A DNA stretch of 62,587 bases, taken from NCBI RefSeq assembly GCF_022179245.1, contig NZ_BPQM01000022.1:1-62587 (forward strand), written 5' to 3'. Within the stretch, counting starts at the first letter, position 1. Every line of letters starts with the position of its first letter. The position numbers and the translations under genes were made by a program. The DNA is from Methylobacterium gregans. GTDB lineage: Bacteria; Pseudomonadota; Alphaproteobacteria; Rhizobiales; Beijerinckiaceae. This document shows positions 32,883 to 42,006 of the stretch, piece after piece. The notes under the pieces are model-generated. The model made no database searches. It was given only the letters and a program-made list of their open reading frames with translations, and was not told the DNA's origin.

Positions 32883-33350
32883 GTGCTGCTCGACAACGCC
32901 ATCGCCCGGCGGCTCTTCCACTTCGGGGCGCTCGCGCTCCGGGGCATGACGCTCGGCGTGCGCGGCGCGGCCTTCGACGAGGTGGGCCGCGTCTGCCTCG
33001 TGCGCCACACCTACGTGGCGGGCTGGCACCTGCCGGGTGGCGGCGTCGAGGTCGGCGAGAGCGCGGCCGAGGCGATGCTGCGCGAGTTCCGCGAGGAGGC
33101 GGAACTCGCCGTCGCCCCGGAGGCGCTGCGCCTGCGCGGCTTCTACCGCAACCTCGCGGGCTCCAGCCGCGACCACGTCGCACTCTACGTGGCCGAGGCC
33201 GCAACCCGGCTGCGCGAGAAGGCGCCGGACCGCGAGATCGCCGCCTGCGCCTACTTCCCCCTCGACGCCCTGCCGGAGGGCACGACGCGGGGCACCGCCG
33301 CGCGGCTGCGCGAGATCCGGGACGGGCTCGACCCCGCCGCGCACTGGTAG
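32883..33350 (+). CDS. NUDIX hydrolase
   Basis: A 155-aa pyrophosphatase of the NUDIX fold starting at GTG. The box is GGGVEVGESAAEAMLREF, then REEAEL, matching GX5EX7REUXEE but with Glu in place of the penultimate Gly. N-terminal MTLGVRGAAFDEVGRVCLVRHTYVAGWHLPGG is typical. The substrate is not predictable. Four bases separate it from the FAH gene. Confidence 0.85.
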   Translation: MLLDNAIARRLFHFGALALRGMTLGVRGAAFDEVGRVCLVRHTYVAGWHLPGGGVEVGESAAEAMLREFREEAELAVAPEALRLRGFYRNLAGSSRDHVALYVAEAATRLREKAPDREIAACAYFPLDALPEGTTRGTAARLREIRDGLDPAAHW

Positions 33351-33468
33351 GGAGACGGCGAAGATTTCCGCCGTGCCGCCCTTGCGCCGGCCGGCGGAAT
33401 GGTGTTTAGAGACCGGCGTCGGCGGGGCGCCGGCCGGACCTTCCGGCGAGCGCCAGCAGGACATGTGA

Positions 33469-33543
33469 GCGGGTGTAGCTCAGGGGTAGAGCACAACCTT
33501 GCCAAGGTTGGGGTCGAGGGTTCGAATCCCTTCGCCCGCTCCA
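33469..33543 (+). tRNA. tRNA-Gly (anticodon GCC)
   Basis: The cloverleaf is complete: acceptor GCGGGTG with CGCCCGC, D-arm GCTC-AGGGGTA-GAGC, anticodon stem CAACC/GGTTG with loop TTGCCAA, T-arm GAGGG-TTCGAAT-CCCTT, and encoded CCA. Anticodon GCC reads glycine codons GGC and GGT. Confidence 0.96.
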
Positions 33544-33604
33544 GTTTTCCCAGCCGAACCATCCACGATAGGCCGCCCTCGGGCGGCCTTCGTCGTTTCA
33601 GGCC

Positions 33605-34084
33605 TCAGGCCGCCGCGGTCTCGGCCTTGTACCACGTGTAGTGCTTCTTCACCGGCTCGGTGACGGTCCAGGTGCCCGACCAGCCGCGCGGGGACACGAA
33701 GGCGTCGCCCGCCCTGTAGCTGCGCGAGATGCCCGCCGCATCCGTCGTGGTGACGGCGCCCGCGATCAGGTGGATGAACTCGTCGTGCTCGAAATCGATG
33801 CGGAAGGCGCCGACCCCGCAGGTCCAGATGCCCGCGGCGTAGCGCGCGTCAGGGCTCTCGAAGACCACGGTGTTGGTCTGGCGCGGATTGCCCGAGACGA
33901 TGTGCGAGGGCAGCGGCAGGTAGGACTTCGCGCGCGGCTGGGCGGCCGGGAAATCGTGGTTCTGCTTCAGCGGTCCGTCGAGCAGCGGCGGGGCGGCGCC
34001 CCGCGGGCGCAGAAGGACCGGCAGGCTGCCGAGGAGGGCCATCGCGGGGCCGCCGAAGGTGTAGAGAAGCCGCGGGATTTCCAT
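33605..34084 (-). CDS. cupin-domain protein (DUF861/Cupin_3-like)
   Basis: A 159-aa protein with a short N-terminal region and one cupin barrel (about 80-155). The strand sequence AGIWTCGVGAFRIDFEHDEFIHLIAGAVTTTDAAG then YRAGDAFVSPRGWSGTWTV and VKKHYTWYK fits the ureidoglycine-like Cupin_3 family, which has a partial set of metal-binding residues. Its function is unknown. A palindrome, ACAAT-TCG-ATTGT, sits about 119 bp upstream. Confidence 0.8.
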   Translation of the reverse strand: MEIPRLLYTFGGPAMALLGSLPVLLRPRGAAPPLLDGPLKQNHDFPAAQPRAKSYLPLPSHIVSGNPRQTNTVVFESPDARYAAGIWTCGVGAFRIDFEHDEFIHLIAGAVTTTDAAGISRSYRAGDAFVSPRGWSGTWTVTEPVKKHYTWYKAETAAA

Positions 34085-34485
34085 TCGATCCCCTCAGATC
34101 GCCCGGACGTATCGGGTCCGGCCGCCGGTCTCCGTCGGCGGCCGCGCGGGACTCGTCCTGTCATCCGGCGCGATCGAGACCGTACAGGGAAACAACCGCG
34201 ATACAATTCGATTGTCGAAGAGCAGAACTTCTGGCTGCAACTATAGATACCAGTTTCCGAATCGAACCCTTGTGTAAGGTTAAGCGCTTCTTTCGATGTG
34301 CGCGGCGTTTCTACCGAGCCGGGCCAATGGGAGGCGTGCGGCCACCGCGCGCGAGGCTGCGGATCAGCGATGCCGGGAATCTGCTCGACGCGCGTCGGCG
34401 GAGCGGGAACCTGCGCGCGGGCCATCGGGCGCCGCTCACGAGATTCGAATCATATTGAGTGAGGGAAGCATCAACCGGTAAAGGT
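34085..34485. other. intergenic between cupin gene and tRNA-Leu
   Basis: A 401-bp gap. It contains the palindrome at 34203-34215 and AT-rich patches around 34190-34290 that could serve as the cupin promoter. No gene is recognised. Confidence 0.5.
34203..34215. promoter_or_regulatory. palindrome ACAAT-TCG-ATTGT upstream of cupin gene
   Basis: A perfect 5-bp inverted repeat with a 3-nt centre. Nearly the same motif, ACAAT-TTTCG-ATTGT, lies 147 bp upstream of the YfdX gene at 45561-45575. A shared regulator binding site is possible. Confidence 0.45.
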
Positions 34486-34570
34486 TGGTGCGGCCAAGAG
34501 GACTCGAACCTCCACCCCTCGCGGGACTAGCACCTCAAGCTAGCGCGTCTACCAATTCCGCCATGGCCGC
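34486..34570 (-). tRNA. tRNA-Leu (anticodon GAG)
   Basis: An 85-nt class II tRNA on the minus strand: acceptor GCGGCCA with TGGCCGC, leucine D-loop GGCGGAATTGGTAGACGC, anticodon stem CTAGC/GCTAG with loop TTGAGGT, a long variable arm, T-arm with GGTTCGAGTCC, and encoded CCA. Anticodon GAG reads CTC and CTT. Confidence 0.96.
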
Positions 34571-34697
34571 ATCGGCACCCCGAGGGGAGACCGCTGGTCC
34601 GATCCAGAGGCCGTGTGGGCCGGTCCGTCTCGGTGAGCGGCGCAATAACAGATCGATTTCGGCCCGACAAGCGCCGTCGCGCGAAACGGGCCGAAAA

Positions 34698-35003
34698 TCA
34701 CGCGGCCTGCGTTCCGGGCTCGAACAGGGGGGCGGCCCCCTCCCCGATCGAGGTGCCGGGCGCGCGCAGGGTCTCGGGCTTGCGGATGAGCTCCGTCACC
34801 TCCACGGAGATGCGGCTGCCCGTCACCACGATCTGGCCGCGGGCGATCGGGTGGTCGTTGGCCAGGATCTCGACCATGTCGGTCTCGCTCGCCTCCAGCT
34901 CGATCACCGCGCCGCGGCCCATGCGCAGCAGCATGTGCAGCGGCATGCGGCAGCGCCCGAGCACCACCGTGACATCGACCTTCAGATTGTCCAGAACCGC
35001 CAC
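34698..35003 (-). CDS. fliN: FliN/SpoA-domain flagellar switch-type protein
   Basis: A 101-aa protein almost entirely made of a FliN C-terminal (SpoA) domain: [56 protein letters not shown] and [10 protein letters not shown]. FliN dimers form the lower C-ring of the flagellar motor switch and take part in export. Start is the GTG at 35001-35003; another GTG lies six codons upstream. No other flagellar gene is adjacent, so this is a solitary paralogue or stand-alone fliN. Confidence 0.82.
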   Translation of the reverse strand: MAVLDNLKVDVTVVLGRCRMPLHMLLRMGRGAVIELEASETDMVEILANDHPIARGQIVVTGSRISVEVTELIRKPETLRAPGTSIGEGAAPLFEPGTQAA

Positions 35004-35096
35004 GCGCCGCGCTCTCGTCACCCGGGGCACCGGCCGGCGCTTGCTCTCGCGCGCGGAGCGGTGCTCCGGGGAGCTTCCGCGCAACATGGTGAAGCC

Positions 35097-35816
35097 TTGG
35101 TAAACGCCTCGCGCCTCGAGACCGCACCGGAGACCTTTCGGCCCCGCCCCGGAGCGCCCCCGGTGGCGTGGCGGGTCAGCGACGGGCTCGTCGATTACGA
35201 GGCGGCGGTCGCCTGGATGGAGGCGCGCGCCGCCGCGATCGCCAAGGGAGAAGCGGACGAGTGCGTCTGGCTTCTCGAGCACCCGCCCCTCTACACGGCC
35301 GGTACCTCGGCCAAGCCCGCCGACCTCGTCGCGCCGGACCGCTTCCCGGTCTACCCGTCGGGCCGGGGTGGGCAGTACACCTATCACGGGCCGGGCCAGC
35401 GGGTGGCCTACGTGATCCTCGATCTCAACCGCCGCCGTACGGACCTGCGCGCCTACGTGGCCTGCCTGGAGGCGTGGCTGATCGCGACGCTCGAGGCCTT
35501 CAACGTGCGGGCGGAGCGGCGCGAGGACCGGGTCGGCGTCTGGGTGCGGCGGCCCGAAAAGGGCGCGGGCGTCGAGGACAAGATCGCGGCGATCGGCATC
35601 CGGGTGCGGCGCTGGGTGAGCTTCCACGGCATCAGCCTCAACGTCGAGCCGGATCTCTCCCACTTCGCCGGCATCGTGCCCTGCGGCGTGCGCGAGCACG
35701 GGGTGACGAGCCTCGTCGATCTCGGCCAGATCGTAAGCCTGCCCGAGGTGGACATGCAGTTGCGCGCCGCCTTCGAACCGATCTTCGGCGCGACCGCGCT
35801 GGACCCGGCCGGCTGA
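35097..35816 (+). CDS. lipB: lipoyl(octanoyl) transferase
   Basis: LipB transfers octanoate from acyl carrier protein to lipoyl domains of 2-oxoacid dehydrogenases. The 239-aa product has the BPL/LplA/LipB fold: [21 protein letters not shown], then [21 protein letters not shown], and the [37 protein letters not shown] block holding the conserved Lys and Cys of the active site. No ATG fits. The TTG at 35097 gives an N-terminus (M-V-N-A-S) like those of relatives; a GTG at 35163 is the alternative. It diverges from the FliN-like gene. Confidence 0.9.
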   Translation: MVNASRLETAPETFRPRPGAPPVAWRVSDGLVDYEAAVAWMEARAAAIAKGEADECVWLLEHPPLYTAGTSAKPADLVAPDRFPVYPSGRGGQYTYHGPGQRVAYVILDLNRRRTDLRAYVACLEAWLIATLEAFNVRAERREDRVGVWVRRPEKGAGVEDKIAAIGIRVRRWVSFHGISLNVEPDLSHFAGIVPCGVREHGVTSLVDLGQIVSLPEVDMQLRAAFEPIFGATALDPAG

Positions 35817-35825
35817 GGCGCCCGG

Positions 35826-35969
35826 TCCTGGTTTCGAAAGGTCGAGACCTTTCGCGGGTGCAGGGCAGAGCCCTGCTGTCGGCTCCCTCGCCCTGGCAGA
35901 GCCAGGACGAAGGAGCCGATCCCGGGGCTGCGCGCCCCGGGACCCCGCCAAAGGGTCAGGACCCTTTGG
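35826..35969. repeat. dispersed hairpin repeat in convergent gap, copy B
   Basis: Between lipB and the convergent porin gene. Positions 35826-35873 are identical, in inverse orientation, to 51684-51731 (48 bp), including the hairpin CGAAAGGT-CGAG-ACCTTTCG. A second hairpin, CCAAAGGGTC-AG-GACCCTTTGG (35948-35969), corresponds to 51652-51674. Middle sequence contains a GGGGCTGCGCGCCCC block shared with the 18.8-kb gap. Confidence 0.85.
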
Positions 35970-35988
35970 AATCCCCGGACTTGCCGCC

Positions 35989-38145
35989 TCAGAAGTCCGC
36001 GTGCAGCCGCGTGCCGAAGAAATGGGCCGGGCCGCGGTCGCGGTTGTAGGCCGGGTTCGAGACGAGCTGGTAGTCGAAGGTCACGGTGAAGAACTTCGCC
36101 AGGCTCAGCGCGTAGTAGGCCTCTACCGCGCGCTCGGGCGCGTAGGTCAGGCGTCCGTCGCCGATGAGGAGGCCGAGCCCCCCGTTGGCGAAGAAGGCCC
36201 GGTGGTCACGCGAGATCGCGTTCATGGTGGCGCCGAGCCCGATCGTGTCGAGCGGCCGGTCCCACGCGGCGCCCTTGATCGAGACGCCCCCCGAGAGGCT
36301 GGCGTCGATGTCGGTGAAGCTCGCGCTCTCGTTGCGGCCGTCATTGGCGCTGGCACGGGCGAAGACGCCGACATCGTCGGTCACCGCCTGCTCCAGGTTG
36401 ACGTAGAACCCGCTCTTGCGGCGCGGGCGCCGGGTCGCCTGCACGGCGTCGTTGATGTCCGCGAAGGCGCCGCCCAGCGTCAGGCCCACCACCTGACGGT
36501 AGTTCGCCGTGTTGGTCACGTTGGTGAAGGCGCCGAGCCGGACGCGGCCGGGCTGGTCCAGCACCGGCAGGGTGTGGCGCGTCTCCAACTCCACCACGGC
36601 GCCCGCCCGCTCGAAGACGCGGGGATCCAGCACGTCGCTGGAGGGCTCCTTCGGCACCTGGGTGTAGGCCGCCCGGATGGCGAATTCCTTGCGGTTGTAC
36701 TCGACGTAGACGCCTTGCGTGAAACCCGGGAGGTTCGCCGGGAAGTCCCAGGCCGAGGCCGCCCAGAGCGACCAGTTCATGAAGTCGATGCGCGGGTCGT
36801 GGGCGTAGACGTTGCCGTCGAAGAAGTCGCCGAGCGCGAACTTGCCGGCCACCACGGTGATGCGCTCGATGTCGCGCCGCGTCGCCACCTGATTGATGCC
36901 GTCCGGCACGTCCTCGGTCTCGCCGCCGAGGCCGAAGGTCTGGCGGATGAAGTAGCGGTTGGAGCGCAGCTTCGGGAAGGGCGCGCCCGCCTTCTGGGCC
37001 TCGCCGTTGACGAAGCCGGCGACGCCCAGCGTGCGCGAGAGGCCGAAGCCCTGGCTGAACTCGGGATTGTAGTAGAGCTCGGTGCCCTCCAGCAGCTTGA
37101 AGCCGATGAAGGCGGTCGCGGTCGTGGTCGCCTGCGCCTGGTGCGGCACGAGGCTCTGCTCGCCCCGGTAGGGCGCGCGGAAGCCGGTCACGCCCTGGTT
37201 CACGAAGGTGGTCTGGCCGTGCAGCGTGAAGCGGTCGGAGACGTCATTGTCCGGCACGTTCGGTGCGGTAGCATCGGCCTCCGGCGGCAGGCGGAAGCCC
37301 TCCGGGTACCACGAGAGGCGCGCCAGCATCTGGTTCGAGGTGAAGGCCGCCCGCGTCGAGACGGCGCCCCCGGCGGGGCCCGGCACGGTGCCGAGATCGA
37401 AGCGCCGGCTCTCGCCGTAGTCGATGTAGCGGTAGTCGAGCCCCAGCGCGATCCGGTCGGTGATGGCGTATTGCAGGCCGGCGCCCAGGGTGAAGCCGAG
37501 CGAGGCCTCGTCGCGCCGCGCCGTGGCGGCGGGGCCGCCCGCGCCGTCCGGATAGGTCGCCAGGATGCGCGTCGACGCCCCCGCCAGCCCGAAGGTGGCG
37601 TAGACCAGCGCCCGGTCGAAGCTGTAGCCGACGCGTCCCCGCAGCAGGCCGTAAAAGTCGGTCTTGGCGCGGATCACGTCGAAGACCGGGTCGGCCTCCT
37701 CGTAGCCGAGGCGGAGCGCGTTCGAGCCGACCGGCCGCTTCAGGTTCGCGGCCGAGACGTCGGCCTCGATGCCGTAGAGCCAGGGACCGCGCTGCCAGTT
37801 CCAGCCGCCGAACACCCCGCCGACCGCCGTGGTCGCCTCGCGCCCGCGGTCGGAGCGCCCGGTGGCGTCGCCGGTGCGGAAGTCCGGGATGGCGCGCCCG
37901 CCCACCGTGGTCGGGCCGAAGTTCAGCGCGCCGAAGGAGGCGCCCGCGCTGCCCTGCAGGCCGAGATAGGGTCCGGACCAGTCGATGTAGGCGGGCAGGT
38001 TGCTGGGCAAGGCGGCCGGATCGGCGGCCCAACCCGCCGTCGGGATCGCCGCAGCGGGGAGCAGGATGGCGAGCAGTGCCCCGGGGTGCCGGAGCCTGCC
38101 GGGGCCTCGCACCGCCCGCCCTCTCATCCGCGTCACAGCCCGCAT
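35989..38145 (-). CDS. outer-membrane porin: Omp25-like barrel fused to OprB-like carbohydrate porin
   Basis: A 718-aa secreted outer-membrane protein with a signal peptide ending near residue 41 (AAAIPTAGWA). Residues about 48-290 read as an Omp25/31-like eight-stranded barrel: YIDWSGPYLGLQGSAGASFG, FGGWNWQRGPWLYGIEADVS, LRGRVGYSFDRALVYATFGLA, ALGLDYRYIDYGE. Residues about 310-718 fit carbohydrate-selective OprB porins: FTLHGQTTFVNQGVTGFRAPYRGEQSL, GTELYYNPEFSQGFGLSRTLGVAGF, NEAQ-type segment, RRDIERITVVAGKFALGDFFDGN, and a terminal aromatic strand ending ADF. Sugar or polyol uptake is likely. An internal Met7 start is possible. Confidence 0.82.
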   Translation of the reverse strand: MRAVTRMRGRAVRGPGRLRHPGALLAILLPAAAIPTAGWAADPAALPSNLPAYIDWSGPYLGLQGSAGASFGALNFGPTTVGGRAIPDFRTGDATGRSDRGREATTAVGGVFGGWNWQRGPWLYGIEADVSAANLKRPVGSNALRLGYEEADPVFDVIRAKTDFYGLLRGRVGYSFDRALVYATFGLAGASTRILATYPDGAGGPAATARRDEASLGFTLGAGLQYAITDRIALGLDYRYIDYGESRRFDLGTVPGPAGGAVSTRAAFTSNQMLARLSWYPEGFRLPPEADATAPNVPDNDVSDRFTLHGQTTFVNQGVTGFRAPYRGEQSLVPHQAQATTTATAFIGFKLLEGTELYYNPEFSQGFGLSRTLGVAGFVNGEAQKAGAPFPKLRSNRYFIRQTFGLGGETEDVPDGINQVATRRDIERITVVAGKFALGDFFDGNVYAHDPRIDFMNWSLWAASAWDFPANLPGFTQGVYVEYNRKEFAIRAAYTQVPKEPSSDVLDPRVFERAGAVVELETRHTLPVLDQPGRVRLGAFTNVTNTANYRQVVGLTLGGAFADINDAVQATRRPRRKSGFYVNLEQAVTDDVGVFARASANDGRNESASFTDIDASLSGGVSIKGAAWDRPLDTIGLGATMNAISRDHRAFFANGGLGLLIGDGRLTYAPERAVEAYYALSLAKFFTVTFDYQLVSNPAYNRDRGPAHFFGTRLHADF

Positions 38146-38312
38146 CCCGCCCCTCGCCGAGCGCCCTGATCCGGCGATTCATAGCCTCTGCTATATCTAC
38201 CGCAAGCCGCGGTGGGCGCCGCCGGTCGAGGCGCGCCGAAGCGTGGCAGAAATGCCCCGCCGGGATGACGAAGACGTGACGCCGGCTCAAGCTTTGCCGC
38301 GGGCGTGGAAAC

Positions 38313-39155
38313 ATGCCGCCGCATCACCGTTCTGTGAGGGCGGGGTCCGGCGGGCCGCCGGAATGCGAGAGAGGCGGTTCGAGGGTGCGCTCAGGGGCTC
38401 TGCGGGACGGGTTGGTGGTGATCGGCGCCGTGGTCGCGACGGTGGCGCTCTGGCGCCTGCTGCCGGTCGAGACCTGGCTGCGCGACTTCGGGAGCTGGAG
38501 CGCCGGGCTCGGCCCGTGGGGGCCCGCCGCCTTCGCGGGCATCTTCCTCCTCGCCACGCTCCTGGTGATCCCCTGCACGCCGCTGACCATCGCGGGCGCG
38601 GTGGCCTTCGGCTGGTGGGCGATGCCGATCGTGCTGGCCTCCGCCACCGCGGGCTCGCTGCTGGCCTTCCTGGCCGCGCGCTCGGTCCTGCAGGGGCCGG
38701 TGCGGCGGATCATCGATCGGCGACCGGCCTGGAAGGCCACGGCCGAGGCGGTCGGCGACGGGGACTGGCGCCTGCTCCTGCTGATGCGGCTGAGCCCCTT
38801 CGTGCCCTTCAACGCCCAGAACTACGCGCTCGGCATCACCGACGTCGGGATCGGCGCCTTCCTGCTCTCGACGGTGCTCGGCATGCTGCCGGGCACGGTG
38901 GTGTGCATCTATCTCGGGGTGATCGGCCGCGCGGCGGGCAGCGAGGACCCGGTCCACTGGATCTCGCTCGGCCTCGGCCTCGTCGCCACGCTGGGCCTCG
39001 TCTGGCTGACGCGGCAGCGGGTCCGGGCAAAGCTGCGGGCCCGCGGCGGTTCCGGCCCGGCGGCGCAGGCTCGGAACCGCCCCGGCCGGGCGCGCGCGTC
39101 CGAGCGGGAAACGGACGCGCGGGCGTTGGAACAGGAGCAGGGCGCGGGATCATGA
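38313..39155 (+). CDS. TVP38/TMEM64-family (VTT domain) membrane protein
   Basis: A 280-aa inner-membrane protein. The VTT/SNARE-associated domain is visible as AFAGIFLLATLLVIPCTPLTIAGAVAFG, WKATAEAVGDGDWRLLLLMRLSPFVPFNAQNYALGITDVG and GMLPGTVVCIYLGVIG. Such proteins (DedA relatives) include lipid scramblase/flippase-like members. The C-terminal 50 residues are charged and low complexity. It overlaps the phospholipase D gene by 4 nt, so both probably act on membrane lipid. Start at 38313 is the longest option; a later start before GALRDGLVV is possible. Confidence 0.83.
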   Translation: MPPHHRSVRAGSGGPPECERGGSRVRSGALRDGLVVIGAVVATVALWRLLPVETWLRDFGSWSAGLGPWGPAAFAGIFLLATLLVIPCTPLTIAGAVAFGWWAMPIVLASATAGSLLAFLAARSVLQGPVRRIIDRRPAWKATAEAVGDGDWRLLLLMRLSPFVPFNAQNYALGITDVGIGAFLLSTVLGMLPGTVVCIYLGVIGRAAGSEDPVHWISLGLGLVATLGLVWLTRQRVRAKLRARGGSGPAAQARNRPGRARASERETDARALEQEQGAGS

Positions 39156-40693
39156 CCATCGCGGTGAAGCCGAGCGACCTGCCGGCCCAGGCGCCCGCCG
39201 GCCCGTTCCGGCCCGGCGAGACCTGCTGGCGCGTGGAGCGCGCACCCCGCGCCGCCCTCCTGCACGACGGGGCCGCCTATTTCTCGGCGGCGCGGAGCGC
39301 GCTCGTGGCGGCCCGGCGCTCGATCCTGCTGATCGGCTGGAGCTTCGACCCGCGCACCGGCCTGCGGCCGGAGAGCGCCGACCCCTCCGGGGACGAGGCG
39401 CTCGGCGACCTGCTGCGCCGGCTGAAGCTGCAGCGGCCGGAACTCACGATCCGCCTGCTGATCTGGAACATGCCCTGGCCGATCTCGGCCAACAGCGACA
39501 TGAAGCCCCCGGCGATCCGCGAGCGGCTCGGCCCCGGCATCGACTACCGCATCGACGACACGCTGCCTTTCGGCGCCTGCCAGCACCAGAAGATCCTGGT
39601 GGTGGATGACCGGGTCGCCTTCTGCGGCGGCAGCGACTTCGAGGCGAACCGCTGGGACACGCCCGCCCACCGCGACCGCGACGCCCGCCGCCGCCTGCCC
39701 TCGGGAGAGGCCTACCCGCCGCGCCACGACGTCATGCTGGCGGTGGACGGGGCGGCCGCCCGCGCGCTCGCGGCGCTCGCCCGGGAGCGCTGGCACGCGG
39801 CAACCGGCGAGGTGCTGGCAGCCGAGCCGGCGCCCGCGGAGGATCCCTCCCATGATCCTTCCTCCGATCCTTCTTCCGATCCTTGGCCCGAGACCCTCGC
39901 CGCCGACTTCGCCGACGTGCCGGTGGCGCTCGCCCGCACGGTGCCGGCGCTCGGCCGGGCGCCCGCCATCCGCGAGAACGAGGCCCTGTTCCTCCGGGCG
40001 ATCGCGGAGGCGCGCCGCAGCATCTACCTGGAGAACCAGTACTTCACCGCGCCGCTGGTGGCCGAGGCCCTCGGCCGGCGGCTGGAGGAGCCGGACGGGC
40101 CCGAGATCGTGGTGGTGGTGGCCGAGCGCAGCCCGAACGGCTTCGACCGCCTGACCATGGACAGCGCCCGGCGCGGACTCATCAAGCGGCTGAAGGCGCG
40201 CGACCGCTTCGACCGCTTCCGCATCCTGGCGCCGCACACCGCGGCCGGGCAGCCGATCCTGATCCACTCCAAGGTCTCGGTCTTCGACGACACCCTGCTG
40301 CGGGTCGGCTCGACCAACCTGAACAACCGCTCCTTCGGCTACGACACCGAGTGCGACCTGGCGCTCGCGGCCGGCAACGGGCCGGACGATGCCGGCCTGC
40401 GGGCCGCCATCGCCCGGGTGCGCGACCGGCTGCTCGCCCACCACGCGGGCTGCGACGTGACGACCTTCGCGGCGCGGGTGGCCGAGCGGGGCAGCCTGCG
40501 GGCGGCGCTCGACGATGCCGCCCTCGTGCCGCCGCGCCGGCTCTGCCCGGTCGTCCCCTCGCACCGGGGGCTCGTCGCCCGCTTCGTCGAGGCCCTGAAC
40601 ATCGGCGACCCGCACGGGACGGGCGACGCGTGGCGGCCCTGGCGCCGGCCGGCCCTGATGCGGGCACTGGTCCGGGAGAGGCTCGGGGGCTGA
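39152..40693 (+). CDS. phospholipase D / cardiolipin synthase-like protein
   Basis: A 513-aa protein with two HKD active-site motifs: HQKILVVDDRVAFCGGSDFEANRWD (HxKx4D) and HSKVSVFDDTLLRVGSTNLNNRS. The motif order and spacing fit PLD-type phospholipases and cardiolipin synthase relatives. Between the motifs lies a small Asp/Ser/Pro tandem (DPSHDPSSDPSSDPWPE, about 231-247) from repeated GATCCTTCC-type DNA. ATG 39152 overlaps the preceding stop (ATGA). With the VTT gene before and the endonuclease/phosphatase-family gene after it, this looks like a lipid-remodelling cluster. Confidence 0.9.
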   Translation: MTIAVKPSDLPAQAPAGPFRPGETCWRVERAPRAALLHDGAAYFSAARSALVAARRSILLIGWSFDPRTGLRPESADPSGDEALGDLLRRLKLQRPELTIRLLIWNMPWPISANSDMKPPAIRERLGPGIDYRIDDTLPFGACQHQKILVVDDRVAFCGGSDFEANRWDTPAHRDRDARRRLPSGEAYPPRHDVMLAVDGAAARALAALARERWHAATGEVLAAEPAPAEDPSHDPSSDPSSDPWPETLAADFADVPVALARTVPALGRAPAIRENEALFLRAIAEARRSIYLENQYFTAPLVAEALGRRLEEPDGPEIVVVVAERSPNGFDRLTMDSARRGLIKRLKARDRFDRFRILAPHTAAGQPILIHSKVSVFDDTLLRVGSTNLNNRSFGYDTECDLALAAGNGPDDAGLRAAIARVRDRLLAHHAGCDVTTFAARVAERGSLRAALDDAALVPPRRLCPVVPSHRGLVARFVEALNIGDPHGTGDAWRPWRRPALMRALVRERLGG

Positions 40694-40697
40694 GGGC

Positions 40698-41477
40698 TCA
40701 GCCCGCTTCCTCCGCCACCCGCTCCGCCCCTGCGGCGACCGGATCCAGCAGGATCTCGACGCGCAGCGGCCGGTGGTCGGAGGCGATCCGGGCGAGGCCC
40801 TCCCCCACCGGTTCCATCCGCGCCACGCCGATGCCGGCGGAGACGAAGACGTGGTCGATGCGCAGGAGCGGCAGGCGAGTCGGGAAGGTCGCGCCGGAGC
40901 GCGCGCCCCCCGGCCCGGCGAGGCGGCGCGCGTCGGTGAGGCGCCCCGCCAGCCGCCGGTAGGCGCGCGACCAGGGCGTGGCGTTGAGATCGCCCATGAG
41001 CACCACGGGGTCGCGGCAGGCCGGGTTCCCGAGCCAGTCCGGCCCGAGGAGCGCCGCGACTTGCGCCAGCCGCTCGCCGCTCGTCAGCCCCAGATGCGTG
41101 TTGAGCACCTGCAGCCGCCGCCCGCCGACCGCGACCTCGACCCAGAGCGCCCCCCGCGGCTCCAGACCGAGCCGGCGCGGGTGGCCCGGCAGGCCGGCCG
41201 CCCGCACCAGCCGCGAGGGGTGGGCGGTGAGGATCGCGTCGCCGTAGCGCTCGCCCTCGATGTGGAGCGCCGGGTGGAAATGCTGATCCATCCGCAGGAG
41301 GCGGGCGATCTCCTCCGCCTGGTCGAGGCCGCCGGTACGCGCGCGCCCGACATCGACCTCCTGCAGCGCCACGATGTCGGGTTCGCAGGCCGCGACCACC
41401 GCGGCGATCCGCTCGGGCGCGATCCGCCCGTCGAGGCCTAGGGCATGCCGGATGTTGTAGCTGAGGAGACGGATCAA
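40698..41477 (-). CDS. endonuclease/exonuclease/phosphatase-family protein
   Basis: A 259-aa EEP-fold metal-dependent hydrolase: LLSYNIRHALGLDG at the N-terminus, ALQEVDVGRART (catalytic Glu), LNTHLGLTSGER, VVLMGDLNATPWS, LRIDHVFVSAGI and IASDHRPLRVEI. These cover all the conserved catalytic Asp/His/Asn blocks. Substrate may be a phosphodiester or phospholipid; a similar YbhP-like protein sits beside a cardiolipin synthase in E. coli. It is convergent with the PLD gene, 4 bp apart. Confidence 0.87.
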   Translation of the reverse strand: MIRLLSYNIRHALGLDGRIAPERIAAVVAACEPDIVALQEVDVGRARTGGLDQAEEIARLLRMDQHFHPALHIEGERYGDAILTAHPSRLVRAAGLPGHPRRLGLEPRGALWVEVAVGGRRLQVLNTHLGLTSGERLAQVAALLGPDWLGNPACRDPVVLMGDLNATPWSRAYRRLAGRLTDARRLAGPGGARSGATFPTRLPLLRIDHVFVSAGIGVARMEPVGEGLARIASDHRPLRVEILLDPVAAGAERVAEEAG

Positions 41478-41536
41478 GGGCGCGCTCGCGGAGGGGGCCG
41501 GCGGCCCCGCTTCCCCTCCAGATAGGGCGCCCCGCC

Positions 41537-41752
41537 TCAGGCCGCCTCGGCGATCGTGACCGGATCGAGCAGGTCGGTATCGGGCGCCGAGGCGACGGAG
41601 GCGGCGAGCAGGAGGAGGAGCGCCGCCGCGACCGCCACCGCCGTCAGCACCGCCGTGACGATGGCGGCGTGGCGGCGTGCGGCGTGGATCAGGGCGCAGC
41701 CGAGGGCGAAGGCGCAGACCTGCGCGAGCGGCGCGGCGAGGCTCGGAGCCAT
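41537..41752 (-). CDS. small membrane protein
   Basis: A 71-aa protein with two hydrophobic segments (about 5-22 and 30-52), the latter Ala/Leu/Val-rich (VTAVLTAVAVAAALLLLLAA). I chose ATG 41752; the frame is open further upstream, but hydrophobicity starts here. No family is recognised. It precedes the divergent LuxR-type regulator. Confidence 0.5.
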   Translation of the reverse strand: MAPSLAAPLAQVCAFALGCALIHAARRHAAIVTAVLTAVAVAAALLLLLAASVASAPDTDLLDPVTIAEAA

Positions 41753-42006
41753 GACGTCGTTCCCTCTGTGCGTCCGCCCGTCAGCCCGGGATCGGGCCTC
41801 TCCGCTCTCCGGGACGGCGCTGCGGATGCAACCGGGACCCGCGCGCGGCGGATCCCGGCCGGATCGCGGCCCGATCACGATCACGGAAGCCTGAACTTTC
41901 ATGCCCCGTTTGGGGTATGTGCCCCTGAGAGGTTCGTGAGCGTATGGGCCGGTTGCGTCCGCGTGCGGCCGAAGGAGACGTGCGCGGGCCGGGAAGGTTG
42001 CGCGCG

